Assembly: GCF_041949975.1 (NCBI RefSeq)
Contig: NZ_JBHFQG010000027.1
Coordinates: forward strand, 1 to 53,313
Reading direction: 5' to 3'
Length of the DNA: 53,313 nucleotides
From: Alteribacillus sp041949975
GTDB taxonomy: Bacteria > Bacillota > Bacilli > Bacillales > Marinococcaceae
This document shows, piece by piece, positions 43,892 through 52,547 of the stretch. Every line of letters begins with the position of its first letter. Positions within the stretch are counted from its first letter, which is position 1. The position numbers and the translations under genes were made by a program. The notes under the pieces are model-generated. The model searched no databases. It was not told the origin of the DNA and saw nothing but the letters and a program-made list of their open reading frames with translations.

Positions 43892-44072
43892 GTTTAGGAA
43901 ATTATATTTTTCGAATTGTGGATAACTATCTCCATATTGTTTGATCCGCGTCTAGCTTCAGCGCCCAGCCTCTCGGGGTTAAATAACCTCCAGTCATTAA
44001 AGGCAAAGAGCGCCTTTAGTGACTGAAGAACATTTACCTGTCGAAGCTGATAAGGGCGCTTGCGCTTTTGTT
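43892..44072 (+). repeat. dispersed intergenic repeat, copy D
   Basis: Almost the same as copy B along its full length: GTTTAGGAAATTAT at the left, DnaA-box complement TGTGGATAA at 43917-43925, TTTGATCCGCGTCTAGC near 43940, and the right end GGGCGCTTGCGCTTTTG near 44065. The main stem is AGCGCCC with GGGCGCT. It lies 200 bases upstream of qoxA. Confidence 0.85.
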
Positions 44073-44278
44073 CCGTCAAAAATAGAACCAGGAAAAATTC
44101 ACCAAGCATTATCGTTGAGGGTGCGTTTATGGCCAAGAAATTATGAAAATGTCATCTTTGAATGTTTTATGACTAATTTGTGTGCATTTTGAAACATTTC
44201 CGTGAGAGTTATATGAAAAATGGCTGCATAAAGCCTGCTTACCAAATGAATTTGCTACGATATTCGTAAAGACTCAAG

Positions 44279-44294
44279 TGTGATAAAAATCACC
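44279..44294 (+). promoter_or_regulatory. Fnr-like site in the qox leader
   Basis: TGTGA, six bases, TCACC: 9 of 10 positions of the Fnr/Crp-family consensus TGTGA-N6-TCACA. It sits 21 bases before the qoxA start, downstream of a probable extended -10 (TGCTACGAT near 44252-44261), so binding would be expected to repress. Confidence 0.5.
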
Positions 44295-44315
44295 TGGGAA
44301 GGAGTGTGGCATAGG

Positions 44316-45245
44316 GTGAAAAACATATATTCACGAGTAAAGCGCTGGGCAAAGCTGCTTGCTTTTGCTCTCTTGTTATTAGTAAGCGGCTGCGCTGAAT
44401 TAACAGTATTAGATCCAAAAGGACCGGTAGGGGAAAGCCAGAAAGAACTAATTGTTTTTTCCATCATTCTCATGTTGGTAATAGTAGCGGTAGTTTTTAT
44501 TGCATTCACCTATATGATCATTAAGTATAGAGAGCGTCCTGACCGTGATGAAAAGGATTATGATCCTGATCATCATGGAAATACAAAACTTGAAATTGTG
44601 TGGACAGTGATTCCTTTAATTATTGTGACAGCATTATCAATTCCTACTGTAATTACAATTTATGAATTGGAAGAACCACCTGAGAGTTCAAGTGATAAAG
44701 ACCCGCTTGTTGTACACGCAACAGCAGCTGATTGGAAATGGTTCTTCAGTTATCCGGAAGAAGGTATTGAAACGGTGAACTATCTGCATATTCCTACTGA
44801 CAGAGCGATAGAATTCCGTCTGTCTTCTGCTGATTCTATGGCTTCTATTTGGATACCTGCTCTCGGGGGACAGAAATATAACATGGCAGGAATGGAAAAT
44901 ACCTTATACCTTCAAGCGGATGAAGAAGGAACATATCAAGGTAGAAACTCTAATTATAATGGTTCAGGTTTTGCGGAGCAGAAGTTTGAGGTTCACGCTG
45001 AAAGTGAGGAAGACTTTGAAAGCTGGGTAGAAGAGGTGCAGAATGAAGCACCGGAATTAACTCAGGAAGAATATGATTCTCTTCTTTCTCCTGGGCTATT
45101 AGAAGAAATGGAATTCTCTTCAACTCATCTGGATTACGTGGACCATGGAACAAACGAAGGACGCGACTATTTAATAGAACGACATAAAGATGCATTTGAA
45201 GAGCCGCTGCATCTAAAAGGCGGAAGAGGTGTCGAGGATGAATAA
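44316..45245 (+). CDS. qoxA: aa3-type quinol oxidase subunit II
   Basis: 309 residues. A lipoprotein signal (LLLLVSGC, Cys26) is followed by two membrane helices (about 50-75 and 95-118) and a periplasmic-type cupredoxin domain. The domain lacks the CuA cysteines and has the quinol oxidase pattern (SIWIPALGGQKYNMAGMENTLYLQADEEG), so electrons come from menaquinol and not cytochrome c. An acidic C-terminal extension follows. GTG 44316 is chosen: it puts the signal peptide at the N-terminus and GGAAGGAG lies upstream; GTG 44280 lies inside the Fnr-like site. Confidence 0.93.
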   Translation: MKNIYSRVKRWAKLLAFALLLLVSGCAELTVLDPKGPVGESQKELIVFSIILMLVIVAVVFIAFTYMIIKYRERPDRDEKDYDPDHHGNTKLEIVWTVIPLIIVTALSIPTVITIYELEEPPESSSDKDPLVVHATAADWKWFFSYPEEGIETVNYLHIPTDRAIEFRLSSADSMASIWIPALGGQKYNMAGMENTLYLQADEEGTYQGRNSNYNGSGFAEQKFEVHAESEEDFESWVEEVQNEAPELTQEEYDSLLSPGLLEEMEFSSTHLDYVDHGTNEGRDYLIERHKDAFEEPLHLKGGRGVEDE

Positions 45246-45274
45246 CTTGGCATTCAGAAAGTGGGTGAAATAAC

Positions 45275-47230
45275 GTGGAATTTATAGACTTTCTGTTAGA
45301 GGATTTCTTTGTAACGGGCCAGCCATTAATATACGGTGCCATGGTTTCTATTGTTCTAGTATCTATTGCGATCGTATTTGTTTTAACCTATTTTAAAAAA
45401 TGGGGATGGCTTTGGCGTGAATGGATAACAACCGTTGATCATAAAAAAATTGGGATTATGTATATCATCGCTGCTTTAGCGATGTTTTTCCGGGGCGGGG
45501 TAGACGCTCTTTTAATGAGAACACAGCTGACACTTCCGGGAATGGAGTTTCTGGATTCTCAGCACTATAACGAAATTTTTACGACCCACGGTACCATAAT
45601 GATTATTTTTATGGCGATGCCGTTTTTAATTGGGCTGATGAACTACATTGTTCCTTTGCAAATTGGAGCAAGAGATGTGGCTTTTCCATTTTTAAACGCC
45701 CTTAGTTTCTGGTCTTTTGCTTTCGGGGCAATGATATTTAATATCTCTTTTGTCATCGGAGGTTCTCCCGATGCAGGTTGGACCAGCTATACGCCTATGG
45801 CAGGAGCAGCCCTTAACCCTGGACCAGCTCAGAACTATTATTTAATAGGGCTGCAGGTTGCAGGGATAGGAACGTTAGCAACAGGAATTAATTTTATGGT
45901 GACGATTTTAAAAATGCGAGCACCAGGAATGACCATGATGAGACTCCCTATTTTTACCTGGTCTACATTTATCACTTCTTTTATTATCGTGTTTGCGTTT
46001 CCTATCTTAACTGTAGCGCTGGCACTAATGACGATTGACCGTATATTTGGGTCTCATTTCTTTACTTTAACAGGCGAAGGAATGCCGATGATGTGGGCTA
46101 ACCTCTTTTGGCTATGGGGCCATCCGGAAGTGTATATCGTGATTCTTCCGGCATTTGGTATATTTTCTGAGGTAATTTCTACATTTGCCCGCAAACAGTT
46201 ATTTGGTTACAAGGCGATGGTATATTCCATGGTCGTTATCGCAGGTCTCAGCTTTCTCGTTTGGGTCCACCATTTCTTTACGATGGGTGCAGGAGGTGGA
46301 GTTAACTCATTTTTCTCCATCACTACAATGCTTATCGCAGTGCCGACGGGTGTTAAGATATTTAACTGGCTCGGTACGATGTATAAAGGCCGTATTCGAT
46401 TTGATACGCCGATGCTTTGGTCGCTTGCGTTTATCCCTTGCTTTGTCATTGGCGGGGTAACAGGTGTGATGCTAGCTATGGCTGCAGCAGACTATCAATA
46501 CCATAATACGTACTTTTTAGTTGCTCATTTCCACTACGTATTAATTGCAGGAACAGTGTTTGGATGTTTTGCCGGGCTGACTTTCTGGTACCCAAAAATG
46601 TTCGGCCACAAAATGAATGAAAAACTCGGTAAAATAAGCTTTTGGTTCTTTGTTATAGGGTTTAATGTATGTTTCTTCCCAATGTACTTCCTCGGATTCG
46701 CGGGAATGCCAAGACGTACGTATACCATTGAACCAGAATGGATGCCATTAAACGTAACAGCCTCTATTGGCGCAGTTCTTATGGCCATTGGTTTTGCCGT
46801 ATTCGTTTATAATATTTATTACAGCTTCCGCTACAGTAAACGAGAAACTCACGGAGATACGTGGGACGGCAGAGCGCTTGAGTGGGCAACTACGACACCA
46901 GTTCCGTTTTATAACTTTGCGACCGTACCTAAAATAGAAGGGCCGGAAGCTTTTTGGAGAATAAAAGAAAAAGGCGGAACCACTTATGAAAAAGAAAAAG
47001 TGGAGCCTATTCATATGCCAAGCGATTCGGGCATGCCGTTTATCATGATGGCGTTTATGTTTGTTGCAAGCTTTGGTTTGATTTGGGAATGGATGTGGAT
47101 GGCTATTCCAGGTTTAATTGGAGTACTTGTTTGTATGGTTATCCGATCATTTGATTATGATGATGGTTTTTACGTTTCGGTGGAAGACATTAAAAGAACA
47201 GAAGAGAAGGCAAGGGAGGGAGAACAATGA
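45275..47230 (+). CDS. qoxB: aa3-type quinol oxidase subunit I
   Basis: 651 residues, heme-copper oxidase catalytic subunit with about 14-15 helices. WGHPEVYIVILPAFG near residue 285 holds the CuB His and the Tyr cross-link motif, WVHHFFTMGAG near 330 further CuB His ligands, and VAHFHYVLIAG near 417 the heme ligands. It reduces oxygen to water and pumps protons. The start is GTG 45275 with GGGTGA upstream. The stop overlaps the next start (ATGA). Confidence 0.96.
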   Translation: MEFIDFLLEDFFVTGQPLIYGAMVSIVLVSIAIVFVLTYFKKWGWLWREWITTVDHKKIGIMYIIAALAMFFRGGVDALLMRTQLTLPGMEFLDSQHYNEIFTTHGTIMIIFMAMPFLIGLMNYIVPLQIGARDVAFPFLNALSFWSFAFGAMIFNISFVIGGSPDAGWTSYTPMAGAALNPGPAQNYYLIGLQVAGIGTLATGINFMVTILKMRAPGMTMMRLPIFTWSTFITSFIIVFAFPILTVALALMTIDRIFGSHFFTLTGEGMPMMWANLFWLWGHPEVYIVILPAFGIFSEVISTFARKQLFGYKAMVYSMVVIAGLSFLVWVHHFFTMGAGGGVNSFFSITTMLIAVPTGVKIFNWLGTMYKGRIRFDTPMLWSLAFIPCFVIGGVTGVMLAMAAADYQYHNTYFLVAHFHYVLIAGTVFGCFAGLTFWYPKMFGHKMNEKLGKISFWFFVIGFNVCFFPMYFLGFAGMPRRTYTIEPEWMPLNVTASIGAVLMAIGFAVFVYNIYYSFRYSKRETHGDTWDGRALEWATTTPVPFYNFATVPKIEGPEAFWRIKEKGGTTYEKEKVEPIHMPSDSGMPFIMMAFMFVASFGLIWEWMWMAIPGLIGVLVCMVIRSFDYDDGFYVSVEDIKRTEEKAREGEQ

Positions 47231-47835
47231 GCGCACACACGGATTTAAACACCGGACCTCTTGAATATCGGACGCAGGAAGGGCGCATGAGTATTTTAGG
47301 GTTTTGGATCTTTCTTGGAGCAGAAGTAGTTTTGTTCTCCACTCTTTTTGCCACCTATGCTGTATTATTTGGACGGACAGCTGATGCTCCTGTTCCGGCA
47401 GACCTTTTCGAGCTGCCGATGGTTCTTATTATGACCTTTTTACTTTTAACAAGCAGTTTCACATGCGGCATAGCTATTCATCATATGAGGCGCGGGTCAT
47501 TAAAAGGGTTGTTTGTTTGGCTTGGTATTACACTGGCGCTTGGGCTTGGGTTTCTTGGATTTGAAATATATGAATTTGTCCATTATGCGCATGAAGGCGC
47601 ATCGCTTCCATCAAGCGCCTTTTGGTCTGCCTTTTTTGTACTAACCGGAACACACGGTTTACACGTACTATTAGGTATCGGCTGGGCCGTTCTCATTTTA
47701 ATTCAGCTGCGGCAGCGCGGCCTGACGCCGGTAACTACTAGAAAAGTCTTTGTTGTCGGGTTATACTGGCACTTTCTTGATGTAATTTGGATCTTCATTT
47801 TTACAAGCGTTTATCTGATTGGGAGGGTGGTATAA
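47227..47835 (+). CDS. qoxC: quinol oxidase subunit III
   Basis: 202 residues, five helices. LGFWIFLGAEVVLFSTLFATYAVL near residue 20 and the conserved Glu/His-containing TGTHGLHVLLGIGWAVLI and YWHFLDVIWIFIFTSVYL near the end are subunit III signatures. It overlaps qoxB by 4 bases and abuts qoxD. Confidence 0.95.
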   Translation: MSAHTDLNTGPLEYRTQEGRMSILGFWIFLGAEVVLFSTLFATYAVLFGRTADAPVPADLFELPMVLIMTFLLLTSSFTCGIAIHHMRRGSLKGLFVWLGITLALGLGFLGFEIYEFVHYAHEGASLPSSAFWSAFFVLTGTHGLHVLLGIGWAVLILIQLRQRGLTPVTTRKVFVVGLYWHFLDVIWIFIFTSVYLIGRVV

Positions 47836-48201
47836 ATGAGTGAACTTACCAAACGCTTCCCTAAACAGCATATTATTGGATTTGCAGCTTCAATAATTTT
47901 AACGGTGGCAGCTGCATGGGCAGCTGTTAGTTCTGACCTTCCAACCCCATGGATTATCACTTTTATTATGGTTTTAGCTGTTATTCAGGCAGGTATCCAG
48001 CTCTTTATGTTCATGCACATGACAGAAAGTGACAGTGGTGGTATACAGACAGGCAATATGCTTCATGGTTTCTTTATTGCTGCAGTTATTGTGGCAGGGT
48101 CTATTTGGACGATGTCATTTGGTTATACCCATGATCATGATGGCGGCGGTAATAGTGACAATAATGCTGAAACAGAACAACACGAGCATATGGATCATTA
48201 A
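47836..48201 (+). CDS. qoxD: quinol oxidase subunit IV
   Basis: 121 residues, three helices (PWIITFIMVLAVIQAGIQLFMFMHMTES is typical of subunit IV). The C-terminal tail is rich in His, Asp and Asn (HDHDGGGNSDNN...EQHEHMDH), which could bind metal. It begins directly after the qoxC stop, with GGGAGGGTGG as ribosome site. Last gene of qoxABCD. Confidence 0.94.
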   Translation: MSELTKRFPKQHIIGFAASIILTVAAAWAAVSSDLPTPWIITFIMVLAVIQAGIQLFMFMHMTESDSGGIQTGNMLHGFFIAAVIVAGSIWTMSFGYTHDHDGGGNSDNNAETEQHEHMDH

Positions 48202-48246
48202 AAAAATCCCCGTGAAGGCTAACAATAATGCTTCACGGGGATTTTT
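48202..48246. terminator. bidirectional terminator after qoxD
   Basis: AAATCCCCGTGAAG and CTTCACGGGGATTT form a stem of at least 14 bp with A- and T-runs on either side, serving qoxD and the convergent small membrane gene. Confidence 0.92.
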
Positions 48247-48247
48247 C

Positions 48248-48547
48248 TTATTTCATTTGAGAACGGAGCTCAGATCGGAAGGACGGTAATTTTTTTGTGT
48301 CCAGTTCTTTAAAGAAATTAATCAAGAGCATAATAAGAGCAACATCTGCTAACATTAAACTTCCGTAAAAAGCAATAATGGAAGTAGGAGCGTTAAGAAC
48401 AGTGATCGAAGTGAAGTGACTTAGAAAGTAATCCCACATACCAAGCACCAGAGTACCCTGTAAAATAGCAAGTCCCCACATGCGGCGGCGGGCAAAAAAT
48501 AATGGACAGACTGTAGCGAATATCATGAAAATTAGCAAAATATCCAT
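48248..48547 (-). CDS. small three-helix membrane protein, unknown
   Basis: 99 residues; family not recognised. Three hydrophobic helices (about 3-20, 24-42 and 58-82) with a RRRMWG turn and a basic C-terminal tail (KKLPSFRSELRSQMK). ATG 48547 is preferred because AAAGAGGTG lies 6-7 bases upstream; the longer frame overlaps this site. A perfect inverted repeat lies 37 bases upstream. Its place next to qox suggests a link with respiration, but that is only context. Confidence 0.65.
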   Translation of the reverse strand: MDILLIFMIFATVCPLFFARRRMWGLAILQGTLVLGMWDYFLSHFTSITVLNAPTSIIAFYGSLMLADVALIMLLINFFKELDTKKLPSFRSELRSQMK

Positions 48548-48583
48548 ATTAAACACCTCTTTAAAAGTAAACGGTTTCAATAG

Positions 48584-48604
48584 TTGTTACATTTATTGTA
48601 ACAA
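48584..48604 (-). promoter_or_regulatory. inverted-repeat operator candidate
   Basis: TTGTTACA, five bases, TGTAACAA: a perfect 8-5-8 palindrome upstream of the small membrane gene. On the minus strand it contains TACAAT, which could serve as the -10, so a bound repressor would block transcription. The regulator is unknown. Confidence 0.55.
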
Positions 48605-49006
48605 ATCATTCACAAAAAAGACATAAATAATTCAAAAATAATTCAATAATACTTTCTATAAACTTTTGAGGACTTTTGTCATAAATTTTATGGACAAAAG
48701 AATTTAAAAATAATAGAATTTTCTACATAAATATTAATAGTAGGGAAGATGTAAAAAATGAAGAAAGGAATGAGGCAGGTCACTCAAATCAGCTGATTAC
48801 ATGTACTTGTTGGAGTCCAAGAGAAAAGAAACGAGAAAAATAGTTACTAGAATTCAGCATGTAATAGACCGTTAAATATTAAGCTTCTCTTGTATTTGAT
48901 TCTTGTTTTATAAAACAGGAAGCAGCCAACTTTCTACTATAGAAGATAGATAGCAGCGTGCTTCTTGAAATTTTAAGATATTCTCTCATGCTTATCAAAG
49001 CCTATT
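48605..49006. other. intergenic, AT-rich, nothing recognised
   Basis: About 400 bases with no supported gene or clear repeat. Stop codons are frequent in all frames. Confidence 0.5.
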
Positions 49007-49807
49007 TTATCTTAATACATTGCCACCAGATATTTTTACGGATTCTCCGATTATGTTTGACGCCGCATCTGTTAATAAATAAGCAATCGTGTGGGCTACT
49101 TCTTTAGGGTCTGTTAAGCGGCCGGAGGGAATACTGTTTTTTGCTGCTACCAGCTGTTCTTCAAACGAGCGTCCCTCACGTTTTGCTTTATTTTTAATAG
49201 CTGCTTGTCCCATCTCTGTCTCTACATAGCCAGGGCATACAGCATTCACTCGAACCCCATAAGAAACAGCTTCTACTGCCATGGAGTGAGTGAAGCCGAT
49301 TAATGCAAACTTTGAAGCAGCATAAGCTGTATTTCCGTGTGTTCCGCGCAAACCGGATAAAGAAGAAACGTTAACAATAGCTCCTTCTTTCTTTTCCCGC
49401 ATGGTTTCATAAACCAACTGACTTAGTAAAACAGTAGACGTATAATTCACATGCATAATCCGTTCCATTTCCGATTGAGTAAGGTTTTCCACAGTGGCGC
49501 CGCCAATCACTCCGGCTGAGTTGACAAGTAAAGAGATAAAACCATTAGCCTCCTGTGATACCTGAACAAGTGCCTTTCTGTCGCTTTCCTGGCCAATATC
49601 CGCTGCAAACGAAAGTACCTTGGACTGGGGAGAAGATTTTAATATATCATTTTCTAACTCTTTTAGCTTTTCTTCTCTTCGTCCGGTTATTGTAACAGCA
49701 GCTCCCATGGAGGCAAGCAGTATTGCTGTTTCATATCCTATCCCGCCTGTCGCACCTGTTACTAAAGCATGCTTTCCCTTTAAAGCATCATTTACAAAAA
49801 TAGTCAT
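49007..49807 (-). CDS. short-chain dehydrogenase/reductase (SDR)
   Basis: 266 residues, classical SDR. The cofactor motif is TGATGGIG near residue 17; GRREEK after beta-2 (Arg-Arg) suggests NADP(H). NSAGVIGG lies near residue 97, and the catalytic Ser (VNVSSLSG) and YAASK (Tyr-Lys) follow at about 145 and 160. CPGYVETEMG and SGGNVLR at the end resemble 3-oxoacyl-ACP-reductase-like (FabG-like) enzymes. The substrate is unknown; it stands alone. Confidence 0.9.
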   Translation of the reverse strand: MTIFVNDALKGKHALVTGATGGIGYETAILLASMGAAVTITGRREEKLKELENDILKSSPQSKVLSFAADIGQESDRKALVQVSQEANGFISLLVNSAGVIGGATVENLTQSEMERIMHVNYTSTVLLSQLVYETMREKKEGAIVNVSSLSGLRGTHGNTAYAASKFALIGFTHSMAVEAVSYGVRVNAVCPGYVETEMGQAAIKNKAKREGRSFEEQLVAAKNSIPSGRLTDPKEVAHTIAYLLTDAASNIIGESVKISGGNVLR

Positions 49808-49959
49808 TAGCTCGATGCTCCCTTCTAACTATTCTTTACTAAACTTAATACAAATGACCGTCAGAAGTAAACGCTCCTCCCGAATAATACTGCGCTATAT
49901 AGGAAAACTGAGGATATTCACAGATTTATAAGTGTAACCCCGTCTCCAATCAGTTTCTA

Positions 49960-50003
49960 AAAAAGAGACATGGCGGCAATCATAGCTCACCATGCCTCTT
50001 TTT
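49960..50003. terminator. terminator between rpsN and the upstream region
   Basis: AAAAAGAGACATGG and CCATGCCTCTTTTT pair with one mismatch around a 16-base loop. It lies just after the rpsN stop on the minus strand, where a T-run follows the stem. Confidence 0.8.
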
Positions 50004-50008
50004 AGTGT

Positions 50009-50278
50009 TTACCAGCTGGATTTTTTAACTCCTGGTACTTGTCCTTTATGCGCAAGTTCACGAAAAGCTATACGAGAAAGATTAAATTTCCGCATATATC
50101 CGCGCGGTCTGCCTGTCATTCCGCAGCGGTTATTACGGCGGGTCGGAGATGAATCGCGGGGAAGCTTTCGAAGAGCTTCATAATCTCCTGAATCTTTCAA
50201 TTCTTTGCGAAGATCAGCGTATTTCTCCACTAATTCCTGCCGTTTTTGTTCTTTTGCTACTTTCGCTTTTCGTGCCAA
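50009..50278 (-). CDS. rpsN: ribosomal protein S14, zinc-independent paralogue
   Basis: 89 residues. NRCGMTGRPRGYMRKFNLSRIAFRELAHKGQVPGVKKSSW is the S14 core; the two CxxC pairs of the 61-residue zinc form are absent, so this is the longer C-minus form (RpsN2/YhzA in B. subtilis). This form replaces the zinc-binding S14 in the small ribosomal subunit when zinc is scarce. The start is TTG 50278 behind GGAGGAG. A Zur box upstream agrees with this role. Confidence 0.95.
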   Translation of the reverse strand: MARKAKVAKEQKRQELVEKYADLRKELKDSGDYEALRKLPRDSSPTRRNNRCGMTGRPRGYMRKFNLSRIAFRELAHKGQVPGVKKSSW

Positions 50279-50317
50279 TACCTTCTCCTCCTTTCATAAA
50301 TTTTTAGGTTTATATAT

Positions 50318-50337
50318 AATCGTAATCAATACGATTT
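50318..50337 (-). promoter_or_regulatory. Zur box upstream of rpsN
   Basis: TCGTAATCAATACGA with flanking AA and TTT closely matches the bacillar Zur operator (TCGTAAT-N-ATTACGA); the right half differs by a swapped base pair. On the minus strand it lies between a weak -35 (TTTCAA) and a -10 (TATATA) 17 bases apart, so Zur would block the promoter. Confidence 0.78.
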
Positions 50338-50815
50338 GAAATCCTGGTTTAGTAATATAACATAAAATAGTTTCATAGTAAACTGATGAATAACTTCAAA
50401 AGAAAACGATGAGATTATATTATTCTGTTAATCTTTTTTAAAAATATTATATTTTGTAATAAACCGATTTTAGAGAGTATATTTCTATATTTTTCTATCT
50501 AGTGCCCACATTTTACAATTAATCCAGTGTATATTATTTTTATACTTTTTAGCATGTGACATTATTGCCTGAAAAAATAATCCAAAGTTATCCATTCTAA
50601 ACAAAAACACTTCCATTCAGTACCTTTTTTAAATTCATAACGACAATTTCTTTCACCTAATGAACTAATGATCAAATAAATAATGGTAAGAGCCCAGAGA
50701 TATTGATGAAACTTTATCGATGGTTAATTGGTTTAGTGATAAATGCATAGATATTAACTCAGCTCCACCAGGAGATTTTATTATGATACAAGTAAACTTT
50801 TAATGTGGTATACGG
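50338..50815. other. intergenic, strongly AT-rich, nothing recognised
   Basis: About 480 bases without a supported gene, tandem repeat or terminator on either strand. Confidence 0.5.
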
Positions 50816-51775
50816 CTAAATAGCCATACCCCATTTTTCTTTATTTTCATTATTTTTCCATACTTCTAAATAGTCAAGTTGTCCAATAATTTCTGACATT
50901 ACAAGAAAAAATTGTTGATCGTATATACGACCATAATACTGTTCTGCTATTTCTCCACCTGTTCTGGCCCCTTGATCAATGAGAGTCATAATTTTTTCTC
51001 CTTTCACTTCTATTCTGAGTAGCCGTAATTTGATTAATTCATGTGGATCCTCTATTACTGATCCATGCCCGGAATAAACGAGATTAATAGGAAGAGATTT
51101 AATTTAATGAAGAGTCTCGATATTTTGTGAAAGAGAGGGAATACGCTCTCCGTTATCATCCGGCTCAACAAATGCGTTACTAGAAATGTGGTCAATTAAT
51201 GCATCAGCACCAAAAAGAACACCGTTATCCTCTTCCCATAATCCAATTTGATCTGGAGCATGACCTTGTAAATGAAGAACTTCGACCATAGGGAGGTTAG
51301 CTTCTTCTATAGGTTTTACATTAACATTTATGATAGACTCATGGTTTTGTTCAATGGAGCGAGTGAGATATTCAGAGTAAGCTTCTCCTTTTTCACCGCA
51401 ACCAAACTCTTGATATAACCTTTTAAAAAAATCAGCTCGTTTCTCCAACAAAGATTTAATTCCTTTTAAACGAGGCAAAGATTTCTTATGGGCATAAACA
51501 GGAATATTTTGTTCTTCTGTCAACTGGTTTACAAGGCCGCAATGATCCTTATGATGATGACTTAGGATAATAGAGGAAATATCAGAAGTAGTGTACCCAT
51601 TTTCTTTAAGAGTTTGTTGCAGTGCATTCCATTACATAGGCCCTTTCCAGCCTGCATCAAACAAGATTAATTGATCGTTTAAAGAGATAAGATAAAAGTT
51701 TACCGTTCGCAGATCACCGCCTATTGATACAGTGATTGGATGAAAAGTAAAACGAGAAGTATAAACAGAAGCCAT
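50816..51775 (-). pseudogene. metallo-beta-lactamase-fold hydrolase with two in-frame stops
   Basis: One uninterrupted frame of 320 codons except for TAA at codon 48 (51632-51634) and TAA at 51104-51106. ATG 51775 starts MASVYTSRFTFHPITVSIGG and NDQLILFDAGWKGPM. After the first stop come ILSHHHKDHCGLVNQL (the HxHxDH metal motif, here HHHKDH), VEVLHLQGHAPDQIGL and VLFGADALIDH. After the second stop come LVYSGHGSVIEDPHELIKLRL and a C-terminal winged-helix-like part. This is a full-length MBL-fold hydrolase in all but the stops. The preserved frame suggests recent inactivation. Confidence 0.85.
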
Positions 51776-52119
51776 AAGAAACTCCGCCTTTAAAATTATT
51801 TTTAATGCACGAAAGATAATAAAAAACATTATAATTAATTAATAAAAATCTACACATGGTGATTATACCGCGAAAAGTTTATTTTTCCTATAATTTAAAT
51901 AATGTTTTTTTGACGAAAGATAAAAAAGTATTGTGTTTTTTTGGAAAGAAATATATGATAAAAATAACAACTTGGAAAGGAGGAAATAAAAAATATAAAT
52001 GTAAACGCTATCTTTAAATTCAAAGGTCATTTTTGCGAAAAAAGAGCGCAATAAACTAGACCAGTAATAATTTGTGAATTACTGGAAGTCGCGAGAGGTT
52101 ATGCTATGACGGCTTCACG
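51776..52119. other. intergenic bordering the IS110 remnant
   Basis: No gene. A perfect 8-bp inverted repeat CCAGTAAT (52061-52068) with ATTACTGG (52078-52085) lies 35-60 bases downstream of the transposase remnant and may belong to the element end. Confidence 0.4.
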
Positions 52120-52533
52120 TCATATATTCACGCCCCTCTCTAGCGAAAATAGTTGGTGATTGCGTAGTAGCGCATCCACCAGACGCACTAGTTTTCTTAC
52201 AGTTAGAACGAGAGCTCGTTTGTGTTGATGTTTTGGTACTTCTCCGAATTTTTTCACGTAATATGCCTGGTATTCCGGTGCTTTCCTACGTACAGTGTTG
52301 GCGGCTTCAACTAAGTAATACCGTAAGTACTGGTTACCTTGACGCGTCAGAGAAGTATCCTCTGCCGTAAACCGGCCGGATTGATGGGTCCGCCAATAGA
52401 GGCCAGCGTATTTCGCCACTTTCGTTTCATCGTCAAATCGTTCAATTTGACCGATCTCGGCAATGATACCGGCAGCGAAGACCGGACCGATACCGGGAAT
52501 GGATTCCACCGTTTGGGTGAGTCCATGATCCGT
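52120..52533 (-). pseudogene. IS110-family transposase, C-terminal remnant
   Basis: About 137 residues remain. SIPGIGPVFAAGIIAEIGQIERF and GLYWRTHQSGRFTAEDTSLTRQGNQYLRYYLVEAA are the Transposase_20 (C-terminal) domain of IS110/IS116/IS902 enzymes. The N-terminal DEDD catalytic part (about 250 residues) is missing: an in-frame TAA stands at 52534-52536 and the IS21-type end begins at 52548. The element was truncated, most simply by that insertion. Confidence 0.88.
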
Positions 52534-52547
52534 TTAATGGTTGTAAT

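Noticed and set aside
22527..44072. CRISPR array
   Set aside because: The repeated units are about 120-180 bases, kilobases apart and lie between ordinary genes; there are no short regularly spaced repeats or cas genes.
44280..44315. Upstream GTG start for qoxA
   Set aside because: It would lie within the Fnr-like site, lacks a ribosome site and would place 12 residues before the lipoprotein signal peptide.
51632..51634. Recoded TAA in the MBL-fold gene
   Set aside because: A second in-frame TAA at 51104 and no known recoding signal argue for a pseudogene.
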